Counted from the first letter of the stretch, positions 24,524 to 33,626 are shown. The stretch is DNA of 50,363 bases from an uncultured Collinsella sp. (GCA_905209765.1 CAJLUE010000006.1:1-50363); one strand, 5' to 3'. Translations and numbers: made by a program. The notes: generated by a model not told the origin, from the sequence alone.

Positions 24524-26620
24524 ATGGCAGACGCTAAAGATTTCCTGTTTGAGATCGGTACGGAGGAAATGCCCTCTGCACCGCTGAACAATGCCGTCAA
24601 GCAGCTTGGCACCATGATCGCCAAGGGTCTCGACGAGGCCGGTCTGGCCCATGGCGAGGTCCGCGTGATCTCGAGCCCGCGCCGCCTGGCTGCGCTCGTT
24701 GCCGACGTCGCCACCGCGACCGACGAGGTTCACGAGGTTAAGCGTGGCCCCGCGGCCAACATCGCCTTCGATGCCGACGGTAACGCCACCAAGGCCGCCC
24801 AGGGCTTCGCCCGCAAGTGCGGTGTGGCTGCCGAGGATCTGATCCGTCGCGAGGACACCGACGGCCGTGAGTACGTCTTTGCTGAGAAGAACATTCCTTC
24901 CGCCCCGGCCACCCCGATCCTGACGGCCCTGTGCGAGAAGACCATTGCCGGCCTGCAGTGGCCCAACTACCGCTCTCAGCGCTGGGGCCACGAGCACGCT
25001 ACGTTCGTGCGTCCGGTCCGCTGGATCTGCTGCCTTCTGGGCGAGGACGTCGTGCCCGTGTCGTTTGCCGACGTGACGAGCGGCAACACCACGCGCGGTC
25101 ATCGCGTGCTTGGCCCCGGTGACCATGTGGTCGCCAGCCCCGCAGTTTACGAGCAGGTGCTCGAGGACGCCGGCGTGCTCTCTGCCGAGCGCCGTCGCGA
25201 GGCCATCCTTGCTGGTATCGCCGAGGTCGAGGCTGCGCGCCCCGGCTGCCACGTCGATACGCCCAAGAAGGTCTTTGAGGAGGTCATCAACCTCTGCGAG
25301 TGGCCGACGGTGCTTGTTGGTACCTTCGACGAGGAGTTCCTCAAGGTCCCGCACGAGATCATCTGCGAGTCTATGCTCACCAACCAGCGCTACTTCCCGA
25401 TTTATGACGGCGAGGGCAAGCTGACGCGTGAGTTCGTGATTGTCTCCAACAGCAAGCCCGAGAACGCCGAGCGCGTGATCGACGGCAACGAGCGCGTCGT
25501 GCGTGCCCGTCTGGACGACGCCAAGTTCTTCTACGAGGAGGATCTGAAGATCTCCCTCGACGAGTTCCGCGAGCGCCTGGCCAAGGTTGCCTTCCAGGAG
25601 AAGCTTGGCAGCGTGCTCGCCAAGTCTGAGCGTATTGAGCAGCTCGCGCTCGCTATTGCCCGCGAGGCTCACCTGGGTGCCCACCTGGCCGCCGACGCCG
25701 GCCGCGCCGCTCACCTGTGCAAGGCCGACCTGGTGTCCAACGCCGTCGTCGAGTTCACGAGCCAGCAGGGCGTGATGGGCGGATACTACGCCAGCGCGAT
25801 GGGGGAGAACGACGAGGTCGCACATGCTATCCGCGATCACTATCGTCCCCGTTTTGCTGGCGACGAGCTGCCCGAGGGCACCGCTGGCTGCATCGTGGCC
25901 TGCGCCGACAAGCTCGATACCATTGCCGGCATCTTTGCCATCGGCGAGCCCCCGACTGGCTCTTCGGACCCGTACGCGCTGCGTCGTGCCGCCATCGGCA
26001 TCATCAACATCCTGCGCGACCGTCTGCCGATCGACCCCACGTCGCTCATCGACTTTGCGCTTGAGCTCTATAGCGAGCAGGGCATTGAGTTCGACGCTGC
26101 CGAGGTCGCCCAGCAGGTTCGTGATTTTTTCCACGGCCGTCTGGTGAGCATGGCCCGCGACGAGAAGATCCCGGCCGACACCGTTGCCGCCGTTTCCGCG
26201 GTGCACATCATTGCCCCGTCGGTCTTCTTCGCCCGCTGCGCCGCCCTCGACGAGGCCCGCAAGAACGACGCCGAGACCTTCGACAACCTGGCTACCGCTT
26301 ATGCCCGCGCCGCGCACATCTCCAAGCCCGAGCTGGGCGTGGAGTACGATCGCGCTCTGATGGGCGAGGTCGAGCTTGCGCTTGCCGACGCCTCCGAGGC
26401 CGCTCAGACTGCCGTCGATGCCGCTCTCGCCGCCGAGGATTATCCGGCCGCGTTTGCCGCTCTGGCCGCCCTGCGCGCGCCCATCGACCGCTTCTTCGAC
26501 GAGGTTATGGTCATGGACAAGGACGAGCAGCTTCGCGATAATCGCCTTAAGCTGCTCAACCGCTTCGAGGCTGTGTTCTCCGGTATCGCCAACATCGGTG
26601 AGCTCGCCCGCAAAAAGTAA
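24524..26620 (+). CDS. glyS: Glycyl-tRNA synthetase beta subunit
   Basis: 698 residues, usual length. Binds tRNA; pairs with GlyQ. Typical N-terminus FLFEIGTEEMPSAPLNNAVKQL, middle motif QRWGHEHATFVRPVRWI, the HD-like central part (MGGYYASAMGENDEVAHAI), and the conserved ANDKLDT-like segment CADKLDTIAGIFAIGEPPTGSSDPYALRR. The C-terminal anticodon-binding region ends in EVMVMDKDEQLRDNRLKLL. A frame of more than 1000 codons open on the opposite strand here is treated as an artefact. Confidence 0.98.
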   Translation: MADAKDFLFEIGTEEMPSAPLNNAVKQLGTMIAKGLDEAGLAHGEVRVISSPRRLAALVADVATATDEVHEVKRGPAANIAFDADGNATKAAQGFARKCGVAAEDLIRREDTDGREYVFAEKNIPSAPATPILTALCEKTIAGLQWPNYRSQRWGHEHATFVRPVRWICCLLGEDVVPVSFADVTSGNTTRGHRVLGPGDHVVASPAVYEQVLEDAGVLSAERRREAILAGIAEVEAARPGCHVDTPKKVFEEVINLCEWPTVLVGTFDEEFLKVPHEIICESMLTNQRYFPIYDGEGKLTREFVIVSNSKPENAERVIDGNERVVRARLDDAKFFYEEDLKISLDEFRERLAKVAFQEKLGSVLAKSERIEQLALAIAREAHLGAHLAADAGRAAHLCKADLVSNAVVEFTSQQGVMGGYYASAMGENDEVAHAIRDHYRPRFAGDELPEGTAGCIVACADKLDTIAGIFAIGEPPTGSSDPYALRRAAIGIINILRDRLPIDPTSLIDFALELYSEQGIEFDAAEVAQQVRDFFHGRLVSMARDEKIPADTVAAVSAVHIIAPSVFFARCAALDEARKNDAETFDNLATAYARAAHISKPELGVEYDRALMGEVELALADASEAAQTAVDAALAAEDYPAAFAALAALRAPIDRFFDEVMVMDKDEQLRDNRLKLLNRFEAVFSGIANIGELARKK

Positions 26621-26654
26621 GCTACCCTGCGCATAAGCGCAAAAGGAGCCCCGC

Positions 26655-27530
26655 ATGGATTGCCCGGTCACCGCTCGTCCCACCGTTATCGTTATCTCCG
26701 ACTCGCTCGGCGATACTGCTTGTGAGGTGGTTCTTGCGGCGTCCGGGCAATTTGATGAAGGGGCTTTTCGTCTCTTACGCCTGCCCAAGGTGAACTCAGT
26801 GGAGCAGGTCATGTCGTTTGTGGGCCCGCGTGTCGATGCCGACCATCGCGATATCGCCGTGTTCTATACCATCGTCGACCCTGCGCTTCGCGCCCGAGTG
26901 CTCGATTACCTGGGTATGCTGCATATCCGTTCGGTCGACCTGATCGGTCCGACCCTCGCCGTGCTGTCGTCGCTTATCGGTGTGCCGCCCAAGGGCGTCG
27001 CGGGCGTGATTCACAGGACCGATGACCGCTATTTCCATCGTATCGAGGCCATGGAGTATTTCGTTGAGCACGATGACGGGCGCGGCTGCGACGATCTGTC
27101 GGGGGCCGATATCGTGCTGCTGGGCGTATCCCGCACGTCCAAGACGCCGCTGTCGATGTTTTTGGCCTATCAGGGCTACAAGGTCGCCAACGTTCCGTTG
27201 GCGCACGATATGGAGCCGCCCAAGTCGATTTACGAGGTCGATCCGATGCGTCTCTTCGGTCTGATTTCGACCGTCGATGTGATTGCCGAGATTCGCGATA
27301 GCCGCCTGGGCGACGACTATGCCCGTGCCGTTGCCGGCTCCTATGCCGAGCCCGAGAGTGTACGCAGTGAGCTCGAGGAGGCTCGTGCCCTCATGAAGCG
27401 TCTGGGTTGTTTTGTGGTGCGCACCGACGGCAAGGCGATCGAGGAGAGCGCCTCCGAGATCATCGCTCACCTCGAAGAGATTCAAGAGGCAAGAGCCCGC
27501 CGCGCCGCCCGTCGCGCTCAACATAAGTAG
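26655..27530 (+). CDS. Pyruvate, phosphate dikinase regulatory protein (DUF299 kinase/phosphorylase)
   Basis: 291 residues, ATG 26655 after AAGGAG. Bifunctional enzyme that switches PPDK off by ADP-dependent phosphorylation of a Thr near its catalytic His and on again by Pi-dependent removal. The P-loop GVSRTSKTP lies at 157-165; other family segments are VISDSLGDTACEVV, YTIVDPALR and PLAHDMEPPKSIYEVD. Target ppdK is the next gene. The last codons and the stop lie inside the 36-bp inverted repeat 27522-27638, so the C-terminal His-Lys may have been supplied by the repeat. B. subtilis yqfL and E. coli ppsR are relatives. Confidence 0.95.
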   Translation: MDCPVTARPTVIVISDSLGDTACEVVLAASGQFDEGAFRLLRLPKVNSVEQVMSFVGPRVDADHRDIAVFYTIVDPALRARVLDYLGMLHIRSVDLIGPTLAVLSSLIGVPPKGVAGVIHRTDDRYFHRIEAMEYFVEHDDGRGCDDLSGADIVLLGVSRTSKTPLSMFLAYQGYKVANVPLAHDMEPPKSIYEVDPMRLFGLISTVDVIAEIRDSRLGDDYARAVAGSYAEPESVRSELEEARALMKRLGCFVVRTDGKAIEESASEIIAHLEEIQEARARRAARRAQHK

Positions 27531-27638
27531 CTAATTTGGGACGGGGCTTTTTTAGCTACTCCGGCTGAGGCCGCGAGCTTTTTGGCCGATTGCCGACGGG
27601 GCAGCTAAAAAAGCCCCGTCCCAAATTAGCTACTTATG
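27522..27638. repeat. Perfect 36-bp inverted repeat overlapping the PDRP stop codon
   Basis: Arms 27522-27557 and 27603-27638 are perfect reverse complements over 36 bp, with a 45-bp spacer rich in GC. Each arm carries a unit bounded by GTAGCTA and TTAGCT with the inner core AATTTGGGACGGGG followed by a run of six T. The same unit occurs singly, with changes, at 19507. The stop codon of the upstream gene is part of the left arm. Either transcript strand could fold into a huge hairpin, so it may also act as a bidirectional terminator between the PDRP gene and ppdK. Confidence 0.9.
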
Positions 27639-27873
27639 GTAAAGCGTTTTAGCAGTTTCTACAGCTTCTGACCTGCAACTACACTGTAGTGGTATCTTCA
27701 TAAGGTAACCACCTTTACCTACCGTTTACCGCTAGTTTTAGCACGTTTACCAAACCGCTTATCCTCTGCTTAAGCCCGTTCAAATCCCGCCGTATAGTTC
27801 CCTCACGGCCCTCATCCGGCGGGTCGATTCGTCACCACGGTCGCGTGCGAGAGCGCATGGAAGGGGAAGTATC
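27639..27873 (+). promoter_or_regulatory. Control region upstream of ppdK with phased TTTACC repeats
   Basis: No gene here; with the repeat it makes a 343-base gap. Direct repeats of TTTACC start at 27714, 27725 and 27746, i.e. 11 and 21 bp apart, which puts them on one face of the helix. A reverse copy GGTAAA is at 27638-27643. A 13-nt perfect palindrome ACTACACTGTAGT is at 27678-27690. TATAGT (27793-27798) is a possible -10 with no clear -35, as expected for an activated promoter. The composition is more AT-rich than the genes on either side. Confidence 0.5.
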
Positions 27874-30624
27874 GTGAGCGATTGCAAGAGGGTTTACCGT
27901 TTTGGAACCGATGCCCAGGGCACTTGTGTCACCGAGGGCGACAAGTCCATGAACTTCGTGCTTGGCGGCAAAGGCGCTAACCTTGCCGAGATGAGCCGTA
28001 TCGGCCTGCCGGTTCCCGGTGGCTTTACCATTACCTGCCAGACCTGTGTTGAGTACTCCGGCGCCGGAAACGTCTGGCCCGAAGGCGCACTCGACGAGAT
28101 CGTTGCCGCCGAGGCAGACCTCGAGGCCCGCTGCGGCAAGAAGCTCGGCGACGCCCGTGACCCGCTGCTCGTCTCGGTGCGCTCGGGCGCCCCGTTCTCT
28201 ATGCCCGGTATGATGGACACGGTTCTCAACCTGGGCCTCAACGACGACTCCGTCCGGGGCCTTATCGCCCAGACGCAGAACCCGCGCTTTGCCTGGGACA
28301 GCTATCGTCGCTTTATCCAGATGTTCTCCAACGTCGTCATGGGTGTCGATGCCGACTTGTTCGAGAATGCCCTGACCCAGGCCCGCCTGGTCGCCGACGT
28401 TCGCGTCGACTCCGGGCTTTCGGCCGAGGACCTGCAGGAGCTCGTCGAGACTTTCAAGGGCATTTTCTCTGACAACGTCGAGGCTGCCCTGTATCCCGAG
28501 CTCGAAGTCGCCGACGGCAAGCCCGTCTTCCCGCACGATCCGGAGCTTCAGCTGCGCCTTGCTATCCAAGCCGTCTTTGGCAGCTGGATGAACGAGCGCG
28601 CCTGCATCTACCGCAAGCAGCACGGCATTTCCGACGACCTTGGCACCGCCGTCAACGTCCAGGCCATGGCCTTTGGCAATAAGGGCGAGACCTCGGCGAC
28701 CGGTGTCGCCTTTACGCGCAACCCGGCAGACGGCACCAAGGAATTCTACGGCGACTTTCTGGTCAACGCCCAGGGCGAGGACGTCGTCGCCGGCATCCGC
28801 AACACCGAGCCCATCGCCGACCTCAAGACCACTCCGGGCCTCGAGTCCGCAGGCGAGGAGCTTGAGCGTGTCTTCCTGACGCTTGAGGATCACTACCGTG
28901 ACATGTGCGACATCGAGTTCACCATCGAGCAGGGTAAGCTCTGGATGCTCCAGACCCGCGTGGGCAAGCGTACCGCAACCGCCGCTCTACGCATCGCTAT
29001 CGAGATGGTCGAGGAGGGCCTGATCACCCGTGAAGAGGCCGTGAGCCGCATCGACCCCGCGCAGCTCGACCAGCTCCTGCACCCGCAGTTCGACTCCTCC
29101 AAGAAGTACGAGGCGCTCGCATGCGGCCTTAACGCCAGTCCCGGTGCCGCCGTGGGCGAGGTCGTGTTCTCGAGCGATGACTCCGTCGCGCGTTCTGCCC
29201 AGGGCCATAAGGTCATTCTGGTCCGCTGGGAGACCAACCCCGACGACCTGAAGGGTATGGTCGCCGCCGAGGGTATCTTGACGAGTCACGGTGGCAAGAC
29301 GAGCCATGCCGCCGTTATCGCCCGCGGCATGGGTACCCCCTGCGTCTGCGGTGTCGAGCGTTTCCACATCGATGCGGCCGAGAAGGTCGTGCGTATCGAG
29401 GGCAGCGATCGCGTGCTGCACGAGGGCGACATCATCTCCATCGACGGCACTCAGGGTATCGTCGTCGATGGCGCTGTCGATTTGGTCTCCGCTGAGCTCA
29501 CCGGCGACCTGGACACCATCCTGTCCTGGGCCGACGAGATCCGTCTGGACGAGACCGACGGTCACGCCAACCACGTGCGCGTCAACGCCGACAACCCCGA
29601 GGATGCCGAGCTCGCGCTCGAGTTTGGCGCCGAGGCCATCGGTCTGTGCCGCACCGAGCATATGTTCCTGGGCGATCGCAAGAACATTATCCAGAGCTTC
29701 ATTCTGTCCGACGACGAGGCCGTGAAGCAGCAGGCCCTGGCCGATCTGCTCAAGGTCCAGACCGAGGATTTCTTGGCGATGTTCAAGACCATGTCTGGTC
29801 GCGATGTGGTCGTCCGCCTGCTCGATCCGCCGCTTCATGAGTTCCTGGATAATCCTCGCGAGCTCGAGGTCGCCATCACCAAGAAGGAGGCCGCCGGCGC
29901 CAGCGAGGAAGAGCTCGCCGCCCTGCGTGCCCGCCTGCGTCGCATCGACGGCATGGTCGAGTCCAACCCGATGCTCGGCCTGCGCGGCGTGCGTCTGTCC
30001 GTCGTCTTCGGTGACCTGCCGCTCATGCAGGTCCGTGCCGTGGCAACGGCTGCCGCCCGCCTTATCAAGGAAGGCGTTGACCCGCGTCCCGAGATTATGG
30101 TCCCGCTCGTTTCCATTACGGCCGAGCACGTTCAGACTCGCGAGGTCATCGAGCGCGTGATCGCCGAGGTTTCCGCCGAGGAGGGCGTCGAGCTCAACAT
30201 TCCCGTGGGCACGATGATCGAGCTGCCTCGTGCCTGCATGGTCGCCGACGAGATCGCCCTTCACGCAGATTTCTTCTGCTTTGGCACCAACGACCTCACG
30301 CAGACGACGTTCGGTTTCTCGCGTGACGACGCCGAGGCCAAGTTCATTCCGCTGTACATGCACAAGAAGATCTTGAAGGATAACCCCTTCGAGACCATCG
30401 ACTCGGCGGTGCTGGAGCTCGTGCGCATGGCCGTCGAGAAAGGTCGCGCCACCAACCCCGACATGCACTTTGGCGTGTGCGGTGAGCACGGCGGCGACCC
30501 CAAGTCCATCAAGGACCTGTTCAACGTGGCCGACGTGGACTATGTGTCCTGCTCGCCCTATCGCGTACCCCTCGCGCGCCTGGCTGCCGCTCAGGCCAAG
30601 CTCGAGGCCAAGCGCTCCGCTTAA
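27874..30624 (+). CDS. ppdK: Pyruvate, phosphate dikinase
   Basis: 916 residues, GTG 27874 after GGAAGGGGAAG. Interconverts pyruvate + ATP + Pi and PEP + AMP + PPi; in anaerobes it often runs toward pyruvate or supports gluconeogenesis. ATP-grasp domain at about 20-340 (GGKGANLAEMSRIGLPVPGGF), the swivelling phosphohistidine domain with GGKTSHAAV (Thr476, Ser477, catalytic His478), and the TIM-barrel PEP domain ending in GVCGEHGGDP with the acid Cys. Thr476 is the expected target of the regulator encoded upstream. Likely monocistronic with complex upstream control. Confidence 0.98.
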   Translation: MSDCKRVYRFGTDAQGTCVTEGDKSMNFVLGGKGANLAEMSRIGLPVPGGFTITCQTCVEYSGAGNVWPEGALDEIVAAEADLEARCGKKLGDARDPLLVSVRSGAPFSMPGMMDTVLNLGLNDDSVRGLIAQTQNPRFAWDSYRRFIQMFSNVVMGVDADLFENALTQARLVADVRVDSGLSAEDLQELVETFKGIFSDNVEAALYPELEVADGKPVFPHDPELQLRLAIQAVFGSWMNERACIYRKQHGISDDLGTAVNVQAMAFGNKGETSATGVAFTRNPADGTKEFYGDFLVNAQGEDVVAGIRNTEPIADLKTTPGLESAGEELERVFLTLEDHYRDMCDIEFTIEQGKLWMLQTRVGKRTATAALRIAIEMVEEGLITREEAVSRIDPAQLDQLLHPQFDSSKKYEALACGLNASPGAAVGEVVFSSDDSVARSAQGHKVILVRWETNPDDLKGMVAAEGILTSHGGKTSHAAVIARGMGTPCVCGVERFHIDAAEKVVRIEGSDRVLHEGDIISIDGTQGIVVDGAVDLVSAELTGDLDTILSWADEIRLDETDGHANHVRVNADNPEDAELALEFGAEAIGLCRTEHMFLGDRKNIIQSFILSDDEAVKQQALADLLKVQTEDFLAMFKTMSGRDVVVRLLDPPLHEFLDNPRELEVAITKKEAAGASEEELAALRARLRRIDGMVESNPMLGLRGVRLSVVFGDLPLMQVRAVATAAARLIKEGVDPRPEIMVPLVSITAEHVQTREVIERVIAEVSAEEGVELNIPVGTMIELPRACMVADEIALHADFFCFGTNDLTQTTFGFSRDDAEAKFIPLYMHKKILKDNPFETIDSAVLELVRMAVEKGRATNPDMHFGVCGEHGGDPKSIKDLFNVADVDYVSCSPYRVPLARLAAAQAKLEAKRSA

Positions 30625-30664
30625 CGGGGTCGCGTTCCATTTGCGCCTTTTAAGTTCCCCTTCG

Positions 30665-30699
30665 CGCCGTCGCGCCCCTTGTGGACGCGGCGGCGTTTT
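30665..30699 (+). terminator. Weak terminator candidate after ppdK
   Basis: Arms 30665-30674 and 30686-30695 pair in 9 of 10 positions, followed by only TTTT. Lies in the 115-nt gap between ppdK and the secreted protein gene; no convincing promoter is seen for the latter in the remainder. Confidence 0.5.
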
Positions 30700-30739
30700 A
30701 CGTTGGTTCAATACATTGGCAACTGACGGGAGGACTGCG

Positions 30740-33547
30740 ATGAAAAACCTCACCAGGTATTTGCAACGAGCGCGTCGGGGAGCACAGGTGACCCTGTGCT
30801 GGGTGGTCGTTGCGGTCACGGCGCTTTGCGGGATGCCGACAACCGGTTTTGCCCTTCAGGATGAATCGCGCGACGAGCTCTATGGTGATGTGGTCAATCC
30901 GCTCACCATTACGGTCAACGATCGCGACTGCACGTTTGTAGATATCGATGACGGCAAGCTCGAGGGCCGTACCTCGATGTACGACAACGTCTCGTTCTAC
31001 ACGGCCGCCGTCAAAAAGGTGTTGCCCAACTGGGCATCGCTTGCCTATAACATCCTTGGCTATGGCGGAGGCGACGACTCCAAGGACTTTTTGTACTGGG
31101 ACCACGCTGGCAAGGGCTTTGAGAAGGACTTCGGTAAGGGTCACTACATCTATCTGTATGATGCGCTTTCGGGTGGCAACGGTGAGCATTCCGATGGTGC
31201 CGACAAATCGAAGCAGAGTGGTCTGACATCTGCAAAAAGCCTCAATGCGGTCTACGAGCGCTTGACCGACGATATCGCCGGCTGTATCGGTCACAAGCTG
31301 AAGGGCTCCGATTTCCGTAAAAACGTGCCGCTCGACGGACTGTCGAAAGACACGACTGAGCAGGACGTCATCTATGCCACCATTGCTTGTGTCGACAAGC
31401 TCGGCGGCACCTATCAGTACGATTTCAATGGCTTTGGCATCGCGTTCTATAACTTTAGAGTTCAGCAGCTCAACAGCGTGAACAAGCTTCACTGTGCGCC
31501 CGAGGACGCGCCGGGCTATTCCTTTGTCGATTCTAAGACTGAGCAGGAGCTCGTTACCTCGGCACTTAACGTCGGCTATGAGGACGCCTCGCAGAGCATC
31601 ACGCTCGCCCGCGGTACCGAGGAGACGGTCGGCACGAGCACTTCTGAATCCGCATCGTATTCCAAAGGCGGCTCGTGGGGCGCATCGGTGAGCCTCAAGG
31701 AGTCGCTGGGCGTGCCCGCAACAGCGAGCGAGGAGATCGAGACTTCGTTTTCGGCCGAAACCACGATGTCCCAGTTGTGGGAGGCGAGTAAGACCGAGGA
31801 ACAGTCGATCACCACAACGGACAATCAGTCGGTCACCGTCAATATGACGATTCCGGCGCACACGCAGGTCAATAGCAAGCAGACGAGTTCTACCACGACG
31901 CTGACCGAGGACTATGACCAGCCGGTGGGCGTGACGTTCGACGTGATCATCTTTAACATGAACGGCGAGTGCTACGACGACAACGCCGCCGTGCAGGAGT
32001 TCCATACCGCCGGTTATGACCAGCGCTCGTTCTACACCACCTTTGGCGATCAGTCGACCGACGCTGTGCAGAACCTGTTCCTGCGCTCAATCGCCCATCG
32101 TGGCGACGACGGCTACGATACCACCGCCGGAAACGTCACGAGCTGGTCGCATCGCACCAACAACCACATGGTGCGCGCCGTCGATTGGAATTCGGTCCTG
32201 GCCGATCGCGAGGTGCCTTCGCGCAACGGCGGCGCTCCGCGCACGTGCAATGTGCTCAACGACATGGCAGCCACCTACCCCATGTCCATTACGGGTTCCA
32301 ATCTGTCGTTTGAGTCGGTGGCGGTCGATACGCAGTTGGGTACGCCGCAGCCCATTAAGCCCATTTTCAAGATTCTCGTATCGCTGCAGACCGATAAGAC
32401 CCGAAGGCTTACGGTGGGAGACGAAGACCCCATCTCTTCCTATCGCGTGCGCGCAAGGGACGAGGACGATGTTGACTACTACGGCTTTGTGAAGTCGTCG
32501 GGTGACTGGCGCGTGGTCGATAAAAAGGGCAAGGAGTGCAAGTCTGACGTCATCGAGATCCAGACCGACCCTGTCACCCACGAGCAAGTCGTGTTGGGCA
32601 AAAAGGCCGGTACCGCCTACGTAAAGTACTTTATCCCTGAGGACACCTATGTGGACGTGAACGGGCATGTCTCGACCAATGACGAGATCGACGCCGCGGC
32701 CTACAAATATAAGGTAAGTGACGTGGCGCCCGAGCCGTTTAACGGCAGCATCAAACTCGAGGGCTCGGCACAGACCGTCGTCGGCGTCGAGGAAAAGCTC
32801 AACGGCATCGAAGGCCTGTCGGCTACGGTCTATGACACGACGGGCAAGGAAGTCGATAGAGTCTGCAGCTGGGAGGCCCAGGAGCTCGAGAGCAAGGGCA
32901 TTTCGGTCGCGACAGACGGCACGATGACCATCTCGCAACCGGGCACCTTCCATGTTCGCGCCTTTATTGACGGCGTGTATTCCGATTGGGCCGAGGTCAT
33001 CGCCGCACCCGCACCGGTCGACCCGATGACGACCGTGGTCGAGACATCGGTGAGCGTTACGTCCGCCTCCACGGGGGGTTCGTCGGCAACGACGGATAGC
33101 ACGGCTCCTGCCCAGGGAGAGCAGGCCGCTTCCGATGCGAACGCGGCCGAGTCTGCTCCGGCGAGCGACGATGCCACTGCATTGACTGACGACACCGCGC
33201 CCGCTGCCGCGAAGGATGCCTCGCCGATTCCTACGGGCCTCGTTACCGTTTTGACCGATATCTGCCGCTACGGCATCGATCATGGCCTCATCAGCACATC
33301 AAACAAGGAAGAGATGACCAAGCAGGACTTCGACATCCTAGGCATCCTGTACCTGATGGCAGACAGCCAGGACCTGGTGCCCCAAGACGCCGAGGACGCG
33401 ATGAATGAATGGGCCCATGACAACTGTAATGACGAAGAGCTTGCCACTTGGAAGCAGCATGCACTTTCGGTGCTGCTCGAATACGGCTATATCGCGCCCG
33501 GAACGACCGTGACGACGCCGACGACTGATGCTGCGGACGGCGCATAA
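30740..33547 (+). CDS. Large secreted protein with a central aerolysin/ETX-MTX2-like pore-forming module (candidate)
   Basis: 935 residues. ATG 30740 has GGGAGG upstream and starts a good signal peptide (basic N-tail 1-14, hydrophobic 16-32, cleavage near 38-40); the longer open frame back into ppdK is spurious. Regions: 41-257 unique domain with aromatic and Cys residues; 258-405 a Ser/Thr-rich region of alternating polar and nonpolar residues (TSTSESASYSKGGSWGASVS; SQLWEASKTEEQSITTTDNQ; QSVTVNMTIPAHTQVNSKQT; PVGVTFDVIIF). That layout, including the IPAHTQV turn after a SVTV strand, matches aerolysin-type beta-pore proteins. Residues 530-650 are beta-rich, 668-755 resemble a bacterial Ig-like domain, 757-830 are an Ala/Thr/Ser linker, and 832-920 a helical C-terminal domain. 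No LPxTG motif. I do not recognise a named family; the pore-forming call is an inference. Confidence 0.6.
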   Translation: MKNLTRYLQRARRGAQVTLCWVVVAVTALCGMPTTGFALQDESRDELYGDVVNPLTITVNDRDCTFVDIDDGKLEGRTSMYDNVSFYTAAVKKVLPNWASLAYNILGYGGGDDSKDFLYWDHAGKGFEKDFGKGHYIYLYDALSGGNGEHSDGADKSKQSGLTSAKSLNAVYERLTDDIAGCIGHKLKGSDFRKNVPLDGLSKDTTEQDVIYATIACVDKLGGTYQYDFNGFGIAFYNFRVQQLNSVNKLHCAPEDAPGYSFVDSKTEQELVTSALNVGYEDASQSITLARGTEETVGTSTSESASYSKGGSWGASVSLKESLGVPATASEEIETSFSAETTMSQLWEASKTEEQSITTTDNQSVTVNMTIPAHTQVNSKQTSSTTTLTEDYDQPVGVTFDVIIFNMNGECYDDNAAVQEFHTAGYDQRSFYTTFGDQSTDAVQNLFLRSIAHRGDDGYDTTAGNVTSWSHRTNNHMVRAVDWNSVLADREVPSRNGGAPRTCNVLNDMAATYPMSITGSNLSFESVAVDTQLGTPQPIKPIFKILVSLQTDKTRRLTVGDEDPISSYRVRARDEDDVDYYGFVKSSGDWRVVDKKGKECKSDVIEIQTDPVTHEQVVLGKKAGTAYVKYFIPEDTYVDVNGHVSTNDEIDAAAYKYKVSDVAPEPFNGSIKLEGSAQTVVGVEEKLNGIEGLSATVYDTTGKEVDRVCSWEAQELESKGISVATDGTMTISQPGTFHVRAFIDGVYSDWAEVIAAPAPVDPMTTVVETSVSVTSASTGGSSATTDSTAPAQGEQAASDANAAESAPASDDATALTDDTAPAAAKDASPIPTGLVTVLTDICRYGIDHGLISTSNKEEMTKQDFDILGILYLMADSQDLVPQDAEDAMNEWAHDNCNDEELATWKQHALSVLLEYGYIAPGTTVTTPTTDAADGA

Positions 33548-33598
33548 GTGCAGAAAGAGTGCGTGTTTTTGTCTTTTTGCGCACGGGCAAAATAGTTC

Positions 33599-33626
33599 TT
33601 GCAGCCAACGTCGTGGCGTGTATACT
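33599..33626 (+). promoter_or_regulatory. Promoter for rplS
   Basis: TTGCAG (33599-33604) and TATACT (33621-33626, 5/6) with a 16-bp spacer, about 65 nt before the rplS start. The -35 is weak but the -10 and position fit a ribosomal protein promoter. Confidence 0.5.

Noticed and set aside
23618..26812. Open frame of more than 1000 codons on the minus strand opposite glyQ-glyS
   Set aside because: It mirrors two clearly recognisable synthetase genes; high GC with biased third positions keeps the opposite strand free of stops. Its composition (Val/Gly/Leu/His-rich) and lack of any known motif fit a shadow.
27522..27638. CRISPR-like or tRNA-like structure
   Set aside because: Only two copies, in inverted rather than direct orientation, with one spacer; no cloverleaf.
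30470..30739. N-terminal extension of the secreted protein back into ppdK
   Set aside because: The frame is open by chance inside ppdK. ATG 30740 has GGGAGG and starts a proper signal peptide.
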